From positions 1 through 6,078 of the forward strand of contig CAISYK010000608.1 in the NCBI GenBank assembly GCA_903889605.1: a DNA stretch of 6,078 bases, in the 5' to 3' direction. Below are positions 1-5,785 of this stretch, one piece after another. The DNA is from an uncultured Bacteroidota bacterium (lineage in GTDB: Bacteria; Bacteroidota; Bacteroidia; 2-12-FULL-35-15). A program made the translations under genes and the position numbers. The first letter of the stretch is position 1; every line of letters starts with the position of its first letter. Below the pieces are notes generated by a model. That model was not told the origin of the DNA. It was given only the letters and a program-made list of their open reading frames with translations, and searched no databases.

Positions 1-516
1 AGTTTAGGCGCCAGAACTATTAATGAAAGTATTCAAAAATGTTTGGCAGTATTTGAAAAAAATAATATTCAGCTAATATGGCAAACCGGTAAAGGATATT
101 ATGAAACAGCAAAACAGGCAGTAGCTGAATACGAAGGCAAAGGAATTAAAGCATTTGAATTTATTCAAAAGATGGATTATGCATATGCTGTAGCGGACTT
201 AATAATTTCCCGCGCAGGGGCAAGTTCGGTATCGGAATTATGTTTAGTAAATAAACCTTGTATTCTGATTCCATCGCCAAACGTTGCTGAAGATCATCAA
301 ACAAAAAATGCCATGGCATTAGTAAATAATAACGCCGCACTTATAATTAAAGATAGTGAAGCTCGGGAAAAACTATGTAATGAAACCTTAATGTTAATAA
401 ATGACGCTGGTAAATGTAATAAATTGTCGGAAAACATTTCCAGATTAGCATTCCATGATTCAGCAAATGTAATAGCAAATGAAGTTCTGAGTTTGATATA
501 TAAAAAGCAGAAATGA
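1..516 (+). CDS. murG: MurG, lipid II synthase (UDP-GlcNAc:lipid I transferase), C-terminal part only
   Basis: MurG transfers GlcNAc from UDP-GlcNAc to lipid I at the inner face of the cytoplasmic membrane, making lipid II. The frame is open from base 1, giving 171 visible residues, roughly the C-terminal half of a family about 360 long. The visible part starts inside the glycine-rich loop that opens the C-terminal Rossmann domain (SLGARTIN, residues 1-8 here). It continues with IWQTGK (about 26-31), the UDP-GlcNAc-binding stretch SRAGASSVSEL (70-80, with Glu79 in the position of the conserved nucleotide-sugar contact) and PSPNVAEDHQTKNA (91-104), a MurG hallmark. The stop is TGA at 514-516. 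A TTG at 43 could be mistaken for a start, but homology runs upstream of it to the window edge, so the true start lies outside. The next gene is murC, 89 nt downstream, as in other dcw clusters. Identification is firm; only the N-terminal acceptor domain is missing, through the window cut. Confidence 0.96.
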   Translation, partial: SLGARTINESIQKCLAVFEKNNIQLIWQTGKGYYETAKQAVAEYEGKGIKAFEFIQKMDYAYAVADLIISRAGASSVSELCLVNKPCILIPSPNVAEDHQTKNAMALVNNNAALIIKDSEAREKLCNETLMLINDAGKCNKLSENISRLAFHDSANVIANEVLSLIYKKQK

Positions 517-569
517 TATCTGGATTTAGAAATTGATAAAACTGGAAAAAGAATAAAAGTGTAAACAGA

Positions 570-591
570 TCCTCATCCTTATAGGTGAGGA
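570..591 (+). other. Hairpin in the murC leader
   Basis: The arms CCTCATCCT (571-579) and AGGTGAGG (583-590) pair over 8 bp with one bulged T and a TAT loop; a T-A pair at 570/591 adds a ninth. No T-run follows, so it does not look like an intrinsic terminator. It ends 14 nt before the chosen murC ATG. Its 3' arm is the only purine-rich, Shine-Dalgarno-like stretch in the leader, so folding could mask it. A regulatory role is inference; the pairing itself is visible. Confidence 0.4.
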
Positions 592-605
592 ATTCTAATG
601 TACAA

Positions 606-2060
606 ATGGAATTAAATAAAATACAATATATATATTTTTTAGGAATTGGAGGCATTGGAATGAGTGCCCTAGCACGCTACTTCAATACAATGGGCAAGAG
701 TGTGAGCGGTTATGACAAAACCCCAACAAAACTGACTGATCAATTGATTTCAGAAGGAATTGAAATTCATTTTGAAGACAATTTAAATTTGATTTCAGAA
801 AACTTCAAATCTCAAAAACCTAATCTCAAATCTCAAATATTAATTGTATACACTCCGGCAATACCAAAAGATCACAAGGAGTTGAATTATTTTACTGAAA
901 ACAATTTCAACATTAAAAAAAGAGCGCAAGTATTGGGGATGATTACTGAAACCTCATATACAATAGGCGTTGCAGGAACGCATGGAAAAACAACAACATC
1001 ATCGTTAATAGCGCATATTTTAAAATGTGCTGATTTAGATCCATCAGCATTTTTAGGCGGCATCACTCAAAATTATGGTACTAATTTATTATTAAGTAAA
1101 AATTTAAAAATCACAGATCTTAAACATGCTGTGAACGGAGACGCATCATCTAAAAGCTCAAATATTACTGTTGTAGAAGCGGATGAATACGACCGTTCAT
1201 TTTTAACTCTTCATCCTGAAATAGCTGTAATTACTTCTGTAGATGCAGATCACCTTGATATTTATGGTGACAAAAAATATATGGAGGAATCGTATTCTTT
1301 GTTTGCAAGCCAGGTAAAATCAAAGTTGATTTTGAAGAAAAGCATTGTAAATAATATCGCTTCAGGAAAGAATGCAGTAACTTATTCAGTAAGTGATACA
1401 ACAGCGGACTATTTTGCACAAAACATTAAAATTGAAAATGCCGCATATCATTATGAAGTTGCTACACCGTCTGGGGTATTTAAAAATATGAGCCTTGGTC
1501 TGCCGGGCCTGCATAATGTCGAAAATTCCATCGCTGCGATTGCAGCTGCGTGCATTATGAATATTTCTGAAATAACTATTCGTGAAGCATTGAAAACATT
1601 CCGCGGTGTGAAAAGACGTTTTGATTACCAAATAAAAACAGATAAATTGGTATATATAGATGATTATGCTCATCATCCGGAAGAATTGAAAGCCTGCATT
1701 AATTCTGCAAAAGAAATGTATCCCGGAAAAAAAATTACAGGAATTTTTCAGCCTCATTTATACAGCCGTACCAGAGATTTTTCAGATGATTTTGCTAAAA
1801 GTCTTGATTTATTGGATGAATGCATATTAATGGAAATTTACCCGGCACGTGAACAGCCAATAGAAGGGGTGAATTCAAAAATGCTGCTGGACAAAATGAA
1901 ATCATCAAATAAAATTATCTGCCAGAAAAATGATTTGGTTAAAGAAGTCAGTAAACGCAAATTGGATGTATTGTTAACGCTCGGCGCAGGCGATATTGAT
2001 ACGTTTGTAGAGCCATTGAAAAATGCATTAACGAAATTATATCTATGTAAAACTCTGTAA
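606..2060 (+). CDS. murC: MurC, UDP-N-acetylmuramate--L-alanine ligase
   Basis: MurC is a cytoplasmic ATP-dependent ligase that joins L-alanine to UDP-MurNAc, the first step of the peptide stem. With the ATG at 606 it has 484 residues, slightly long for the family. N-terminal Rossmann domain: GIGGIGMSALA (from residue 13) and YTPAIPKDHKEL. Central ATPase domain: GTHGKTTT P-loop (124-131), VVEADEYDRSF (189-199), DADHLDIYGD (213-222), HNVEN (303-307). C-terminal domain: FRGVKRRFDY (332-341), DDYAHHPEE (352-360), FQPHLYSRT, and LTLGAGDID near the end. All expected catalytic motifs are present. A GTG at 585 would add seven residues, but GTG lies in the 3' arm of the leader hairpin and homologues typically begin a few residues before the GIGGIG loop, favouring 606. 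Two stretches look inserted relative to the usual MurC: a heptamer-repeat segment (about residues 66-78) and about 20 residues before VVEADEYD. The last residues (LYLCKTL) run into a CTCTGT-type repeat. Confidence 0.96.
   Translation: MELNKIQYIYFLGIGGIGMSALARYFNTMGKSVSGYDKTPTKLTDQLISEGIEIHFEDNLNLISENFKSQKPNLKSQILIVYTPAIPKDHKELNYFTENNFNIKKRAQVLGMITETSYTIGVAGTHGKTTTSSLIAHILKCADLDPSAFLGGITQNYGTNLLLSKNLKITDLKHAVNGDASSKSSNITVVEADEYDRSFLTLHPEIAVITSVDADHLDIYGDKKYMEESYSLFASQVKSKLILKKSIVNNIASGKNAVTYSVSDTTADYFAQNIKIENAAYHYEVATPSGVFKNMSLGLPGLHNVENSIAAIAAACIMNISEITIREALKTFRGVKRRFDYQIKTDKLVYIDDYAHHPEELKACINSAKEMYPGKKITGIFQPHLYSRTRDFSDDFAKSLDLLDECILMEIYPAREQPIEGVNSKMLLDKMKSSNKIICQKNDLVKEVSKRKLDVLLTLGAGDIDTFVEPLKNALTKLYLCKTL
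801..835 (+). repeat. Heptanucleotide tandem repeat (AATCTCA) inside murC
   Basis: Five consecutive 7-bp units can be read in register: AACTTCA, AATCTCA, AAAACCT, AATCTCA, AATCTCA. Three are identical and two are degenerate. Three units equal seven codons, so the reading frame survives and the protein shows KSQ twice at seven-residue spacing (FKSQKPNLKSQ). It lies in the N-terminal Rossmann domain, just before the conserved YTPAIPKDHKEL, where I recall most MurC proteins having only a short variable loop. It is probably a microsatellite expansion tolerated in a surface loop. Confidence 0.6.
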
Positions 2061-2105
2061 ACTAAAAAACTCAGTGCTGAATTTTTTAACACAGAGCACA
2101 CAGAG
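2043..2105. repeat. Degenerate CTCTGT/CACAGAG inverted repeat at the murC-ftsQ junction
   Basis: The left side carries CTATGT (2043-2048) and CTCTGT (2053-2058). The right side carries CACAGAG twice (2090-2096 and 2099-2105), inverted relative to the left. Between them GTGCT (2074-2078) matches AGCAC (2095-2099) as an inverted pair. An A6 run (2064-2069) and a T6 run (2082-2087) flank a short TCA/TGA stem, an AT-rich hairpin with a GTGC loop. This resembles the CACAGAG-rich interspersed repeats I recall from intergenic regions of environmental bacteria, including Bacteroidota; that link is from memory and not checked. The left part lies within the last codons of murC. As a terminator it would be weak, since the stem is mostly A-T. 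Confidence 0.45.
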
Positions 2106-2138
2106 ATAAAGGGGTTTCAAAGAGAAAAAAAACGACAA

Positions 2139-2981
2139 TTGAAAAAATTAAAAAAAATAGCATTCATTACACTTTGGTCTGTAATCATTATCGGCTTACT
2201 TGTGAGTATGGGTTTTGTTAATAAAGAACAAGATTCATTGCTTTGCAAAAGTCTTGATATAAAGGTTAACCAGGATGATGATTTGTATTTTTTAAATAAA
2301 ATGGACATTGCAAAATTGATTAAGGATAGAGGGGATTCAATTATTAACCAGCCTAAATCAACCGTTAATATACCCGCAATAAAACAAGCCCTTAACAGTC
2401 ACGCTGATATCGCTAATGCTGAAGTGTACATAACTATTGATGGAAGATTAAAAGTGGAAGTGCAGCAGCGCAGACCTTTGCTTAGAATCATTAACATTAA
2501 TGGGGATAGCTATTACATGGATGATGCAGGTAAATTGATGCCGCTTTCAGATAAATTTACCGCCAGCGTATTGGTTGCAAATGGAAATATTTCAGAGTCT
2601 TACGCAAAAAATTACACTCATTCTATTGCTGATATAGCAAAAAGCGATGAGGCAAAGAAAAACACAATGCTTGATGAATTATTTGCTATGGCATCATACA
2701 TTAATGCTGATGAATTTTGGAAAGCGCAGGTACAGCAAATATATATTAATGACGAAAAGGATATGGAAATTGTACCTATGGCTGGTAATCAAAAAATAAT
2801 TTTCGGGGATACGGCTGCAATGGATGAAAAATTTAAAAAACTTTTGACTTTTTATCAGCAAGGGCTGAACACAACTGGTTGGTGGGATAAATATTCAATT
2901 ATCAATCTAAAATTCAAGAATCAAATAGTGTGTACAAAGAAGGAAATAGTAAAATCAACGCAGATAAATAAACCAAATTAA
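2139..2981 (+). CDS. ftsQ: FtsQ/DivIB-type cell division protein
   Basis: FtsQ is a bitopic inner-membrane protein of the divisome that links cytoplasmic and periplasmic components. The 280-residue product has a short basic cytoplasmic tip (MKKLKK), one membrane segment (about 7-27) and a periplasmic remainder. The region from about 35 to 115 (LCKSLDIKV, LIKDRGDSI, IANAEVYITIDGRLKVEVQQRRPLLRI) fits the POTRA-like domain and the start of the FtsQ domain. The end carries the Bacteroidota-typical GLNTTGWWDKYSIINLKFKNQIVCTKK-like block (242-268). Identification rests on these signatures and on position between murC and ftsA. The start is TTG at 2139: no ATG or GTG lies in frame between the repeat and the membrane segment, and this start puts the lysines directly before the helix. 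The leader is A-rich without a clear Shine-Dalgarno. It lies 78 nt after murC, with a repeat between, and 58 nt before ftsA. Confidence 0.92.
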   Translation: MKKLKKIAFITLWSVIIIGLLVSMGFVNKEQDSLLCKSLDIKVNQDDDLYFLNKMDIAKLIKDRGDSIINQPKSTVNIPAIKQALNSHADIANAEVYITIDGRLKVEVQQRRPLLRIININGDSYYMDDAGKLMPLSDKFTASVLVANGNISESYAKNYTHSIADIAKSDEAKKNTMLDELFAMASYINADEFWKAQVQQIYINDEKDMEIVPMAGNQKIIFGDTAAMDEKFKKLLTFYQQGLNTTGWWDKYSIINLKFKNQIVCTKKEIVKSTQINKPN

Positions 2982-2990
2982 ATAATCTAA

Positions 2991-3018
2991 AAGCCTTTCT
3001 TCTCTGAAGATAAGGTTT
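2991..3018 (+). other. Hairpin in the ftsQ-ftsA gap
   Basis: CCTTTCTTC (2994-3002) pairs with GAAGATAAGG (3006-3015) over 9 bp with one bulged T and a TCT loop. A G-T wobble and two A-T pairs (2991-2993 with 3016-3018) extend it to about 12 bp. It ends 21 nt before the ftsA ATG and has no U-tract typical of an intrinsic terminator. Its design (pyrimidine 5' arm, purine 3' arm, one bulged T, 3-nt loop, just upstream of a start) resembles the murC leader hairpin. It could be an mRNA processing or translation-tuning element; this is inference. Confidence 0.42.
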
Positions 3019-3039
3019 GAGGTCAATAAATATAACACA

Positions 3040-4317
3040 ATGGAACCATCAGAAATTGCAGTAGGCTTGGATATCGGAACAACAAAAATTGTAGCAATTG
3101 TTGGCCGCAGAAACGAGTTCGGTAAAATTGAAATACTTGGTATGGGCAAATCTGAATCATTCGGAGTTGCACGCGGGGTAGTTCAAAATATTGACAAAAC
3201 AGTTGAAGCTATTAAAACGGCTGTTGCTGAAGCGGAGGCTAAATCAGGGGTTGATATTAAAACTGTGAATGTTGGTATTGCAGGCCAGCATATAAAAAGT
3301 GTTCAGCACCGCGGCATTAAAACCCGCTCTAGTGCGGAGGAAGAAATATCGCAAAAAGATATTGACTCATTAATTGAAGACATGTTTAGATTAGTAATGC
3401 AGCCAGGCGAACAAATTATTCATGTGCTGCCGCAAGAATATATTATTGACAGCGAACAAGGGATTAAAAATCCTATAGGCATGTCCGGCATTAGATTAGA
3501 AGCTAATTTTCATATCATCACCGGACAAATGGCTGCTGCCCGCAATATTTATAAATGTGTTGAGAAAGCTAAATTAGAAGTTTCTGAATTAACTATTGAA
3601 CCGCTCGCATCTGCTGATGCCGTATTGAGTGATGAAGAAATAGAAGCAGGCGTTGTTTTGGTTGATATTGGAGGAGGCACAACAGATGTAGCAATTTTTC
3701 AGGATGGGATTATTCGTCATACTGCTGTTATTCCTTTCGGCGGAAACGTAATTACAGAAGATATTAAAGAGGGCTGCACCATTATAAAAAGCCAGGCCGA
3801 ATTATTAAAAATAAAATTTGGTTCAGCACTTGCAAGTGAAAATCAGGAAAATGAAATTGTTTCTATCCCAGGTTTAAGAGGCCGTCCGCACAAAGAAATT
3901 TCAGTAAGAAATTTGTCTGCAATTATTCAGGCGCGTATGGAAGAAATTGTGGAACATGTTTATTATGAAATTAAAAATTCAGGTTACGAGAAAAAATTAA
4001 TTGCTGGTATTGTTATTACCGGCGGAGGAGCGCAGTTGAAACATGTTACACAATTGGTAGAATACATTACCGGAATGGATTCACGTATTGGTTATCCGAA
4101 TGAGCATTTGGCTAAAAGCAACGAAGATATTACAAGTCCAATGTACGCTACTTCTGTAGGCCTTATTATGAAAGAATTAGAAAAGCTTGACAAACAAAAC
4201 AGGAAGAATATTACAACCACTCCTGCACCAACTATTAAAGGACATTCAAAAGATAAAACTTCAGGTTTTTTTGACAGACTAAAAAGTTTTTTTGACGAAG
4301 ATTCAGGCCAGCAATAA
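3040..4317 (+). CDS. ftsA: FtsA, actin-like membrane anchor of the Z ring
   Basis: FtsA is an actin-fold ATPase that tethers FtsZ filaments to the cytoplasmic membrane and recruits later divisome proteins. The 425-residue product is of normal length. The phosphate-1 loop is GLDIGTTK (9-16), phosphate-2 is VDIGGGTTDVAIF (208-220) and the adenosine-binding motif is TGGGA (327-331). The stretch between about 85 and 165, with VNVGIAGQHIKS before it, matches the FtsA-specific 1C subdomain (SHS2 fold) that separates FtsA from MreB and DnaK. The C-terminus, after a linker rich in Thr, Pro and Lys, ends in SGFFDRLKSFFDED, an amphipathic helix of the kind used for membrane targeting. The ATG at 3040 follows an A-rich leader and places the phosphate-1 loop at the usual distance from the N-terminus. 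It sits directly upstream of its partner ftsZ, with a 193-nt gap. Confidence 0.97.
   Translation: MEPSEIAVGLDIGTTKIVAIVGRRNEFGKIEILGMGKSESFGVARGVVQNIDKTVEAIKTAVAEAEAKSGVDIKTVNVGIAGQHIKSVQHRGIKTRSSAEEEISQKDIDSLIEDMFRLVMQPGEQIIHVLPQEYIIDSEQGIKNPIGMSGIRLEANFHIITGQMAAARNIYKCVEKAKLEVSELTIEPLASADAVLSDEEIEAGVVLVDIGGGTTDVAIFQDGIIRHTAVIPFGGNVITEDIKEGCTIIKSQAELLKIKFGSALASENQENEIVSIPGLRGRPHKEISVRNLSAIIQARMEEIVEHVYYEIKNSGYEKKLIAGIVITGGGAQLKHVTQLVEYITGMDSRIGYPNEHLAKSNEDITSPMYATSVGLIMKELEKLDKQNRKNITTTPAPTIKGHSKDKTSGFFDRLKSFFDEDSGQQ
4265..4296 (+). repeat. Twin GTTTTTTTGAC direct repeat at the ftsA 3' end
   Basis: The 11-bp word GTTTTTTTGAC occurs at 4265-4275 and again at 4286-4296, 21 bp apart, exactly seven codons. 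The copies encode the two FFD motifs of the C-terminal membrane-targeting helix. Each contains a T7 homopolymer, a likely site of polymerase slippage or sequencing indels; a frameshift at either would alter or remove the membrane-binding helix. Confidence 0.65.
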
Positions 4318-4510
4318 TCCTTAACAACATTGCCTAAAGGTTAATAAGGCCATATATCAATAAATAAAACAACGAAATTAACATCGTATAGTTAGTAACT
4401 AACAATGAATGCAATAAATACACATTAAAAAAAGCAGCAATTTTATGCTTCGAAAGAACAGACTATCTGCAAAACTCAATAATACCAACCTTTATTAACA
4501 AAAAAGTAAA
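4318..4510 (+). other. ftsA-ftsZ intergenic leader region
   Basis: This 193-nt gap is the longest non-coding stretch in the window and the natural place for an ftsZ-specific promoter. Two structures can be seen. Directly after the ftsA stop, CCTTAAC (4319-4325) pairs with GTTAATAAGG (4340-4349) over 7 bp with a 2-nt bulge; with no T-run after it, it is at best a weak terminator or processing site. GTTAGTAACTAAC (4391-4403) is a perfect 13-bp palindrome with a central A and could bind a dimeric regulator. I searched by eye for the Bacteroidota -7 element TAnnTTTG and found no exact copy, so no promoter is called. The last 12 nt before ftsZ are A-rich, as in Bacteroidota translation starts. No gene-like reading frame is apparent. 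Confidence 0.4.
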
Positions 4511-5785
4511 ATGATGAAATTTGATTTAACTCAGGACAATTCAGCAATTATAAAAGTAATCGGAGTTGGAGGCGGCGGAAGTAATGCTGTCAATCACATG
4601 TACAAACAAGGTATTAAAGGTGTTGATTTTATTGTCTGCAATACCGATCAGCAATCATTGGATATAAGTCCTGTTCCATTAAAAATAGTTTTAGGTGCAA
4701 GCCTTACCAAAGGGCGCGGTGCAGGGTCTTTACCAGAAGTTGGTAAAAATGCCGCAATCGAAAGCATCGAAGAGATAAAAATTCTTTTAGCAAATAATAC
4801 CGAAATGGTATTTATTACTGCAGGTTTAGGCGGCGGAACAGGAACCGGTGCAGCTCCGGTAATAGCTAAAGTTGCTAAAGAAATGGGAATATTAACTGTT
4901 GGTATTGTTACTATTCCATTTGGTTTCGAAGGTAAAAAACGCAAATTGCAAGCTGACGCAGGATTAGAAGCATTAAAACAAAGTGTGGATACTTTACTTG
5001 TAATAAGTAATGATAAACTGCGAGAGATTTATGGCAACTTAAAAGTTACTGAAGCATTTGGTCACGCCGATGATATTCTGTCAACTGCAGCAAAAGGAAT
5101 TGCAGATATCATTACCACTACATTACAGATCAATACAGATATCAATGATGTGAAAACTGTTATGAGAAACAGCGGTGTAGCAATTATGGGTTCTGCACTT
5201 GCATCAGGCGAAAGCCGTGCACTGCGTGCTGTTGAACAGGCAATGTCATCACCGTTATTAAATGATAGTAACATCAGAGGTGCACGTTATGTGTTAGTAA
5301 ATATCACATGCGGTGAAGATGAAATTACTATGGATGAGCTGGGAGAAATTACTGATTATATCCAGGACGCTGCAGGCATGACTGCGGAAGTAATTAAAGG
5401 TTACGGCGTAGATTTGTCTTTAGGTGATAAAGTAAGCGTTACAATTATTGCAACAGGTTTCGATTCTAAAGGCGACGTTGGAAATCAATTTGAAAAAGCT
5501 CCGGAAAAAATTATACATATATTAGATAATGAGCCTAAAAAAGTTGAAACAACATATATTCCTCCTGTTGTTTCTTCTCCTAAAGCTGAAGAGATGACAT
5601 CTTACATTAAAAAGGAAGAAACTGCACCAGCCAAAGACTGGACAGCAGAGCCGGTATGGAATACCCCAGAAGTAGATAATGTTAAAGTTGACCATGTTAA
5701 AGTAACAATAAGGTCTTTATATGAGCTTCCATTATATGGAGATAAAACTAAACTTACTTTAGGAGAAGTACCTTGTTTCACATAA
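4511..5785 (+). CDS. ftsZ: FtsZ, tubulin-like division GTPase; C-terminal end replaced by foreign sequence
   Basis: FtsZ polymerises with GTP into the cytoplasmic ring that organises division. The reading frame has 424 codons from the ATG at 4511; a second ATG follows at once. The N-terminal GTP-binding domain shows GVGGGGSNAVNHM (19-31), VCNTDQQ, the tubulin signature GGGTGTG (107-113) and IPFGFEGKKR. The T7 synergy loop is NTDIND (208-213), with Asn208, Asp210 and Asp213 in the places of the catalytic residues. The core ends near residue 325 (TIIATGFDSKG) and a charged, proline-containing linker begins. From roughly residue 380-400 the frame no longer looks like FtsZ: the last residues, ending SLYELPLYGDKTKLTLGEVPCFT, are the antisense reading of a phage-type gene on the other strand. 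The linker end and the C-terminal peptide that binds FtsA are therefore absent. The core is certain; the stop at 5785 is probably not the natural one. Confidence 0.93.
   Translation: MMKFDLTQDNSAIIKVIGVGGGGSNAVNHMYKQGIKGVDFIVCNTDQQSLDISPVPLKIVLGASLTKGRGAGSLPEVGKNAAIESIEEIKILLANNTEMVFITAGLGGGTGTGAAPVIAKVAKEMGILTVGIVTIPFGFEGKKRKLQADAGLEALKQSVDTLLVISNDKLREIYGNLKVTEAFGHADDILSTAAKGIADIITTTLQINTDINDVKTVMRNSGVAIMGSALASGESRALRAVEQAMSSPLLNDSNIRGARYVLVNITCGEDEITMDELGEITDYIQDAAGMTAEVIKGYGVDLSLGDKVSVTIIATGFDSKGDVGNQFEKAPEKIIHILDNEPKKVETTYIPPVVSSPKAEEMTSYIKKEETAPAKDWTAEPVWNTPEVDNVKVDHVKVTIRSLYELPLYGDKTKLTLGEVPCFT

Noticed and set aside
43..45. TTG as a start for a short MurG-like protein
   Set aside because: The frame is open to base 1 and the upstream residues SLGARTIN are conserved MurG sequence, so the gene simply enters from outside the window.
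513..536. Short ATG overlapping the murG stop (ATGA), peptide MISGFRN
   Set aside because: Seven codons only, with no homology or conserved context; chance overlap.
585..605. GTG at 585 as the murC start, adding seven residues
   Set aside because: The codon lies within the 3' arm of the leader hairpin, has no purine-rich sequence in place upstream, and the added residues (MRNSNVQ) do not resemble MurC N-termini; ATG at 606 fits the usual distance to GIGGIG.
347..655. Minus-strand reading frame of about 100 codons across the murG-murC gap
   Set aside because: It is antisense to conserved MurG and MurC sequence, rich in Leu, Phe and Tyr as expected of antisense AT-rich DNA, and has no recognisable domain.
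2064..2087. Intrinsic terminator after murC
   Set aside because: The stem is mostly A-T with a mismatch and a GTGC loop, and the T6 run is itself part of the stem; termination here inside a dcw cluster is not supported.
1231..2308. Several minus-strand frames opposite murC and ftsQ
   Set aside because: All are antisense shadows of conserved coding sequence without motifs, neighbours or start signals of their own.
4648..5274. Minus-strand frames opposite ftsZ
   Set aside because: They mirror the FtsZ core (for example a Pro-Val-rich stretch opposite GGGTGTG) and show no independent protein signature.
5690..5785. A natural novel C-terminal domain of FtsZ
   Set aside because: The same bases on the other strand continue a recognisable phage-type beta-rich protein into 5785-6078, whereas the + frame residues have no FtsZ character and lack the FtsA-binding tail peptide.
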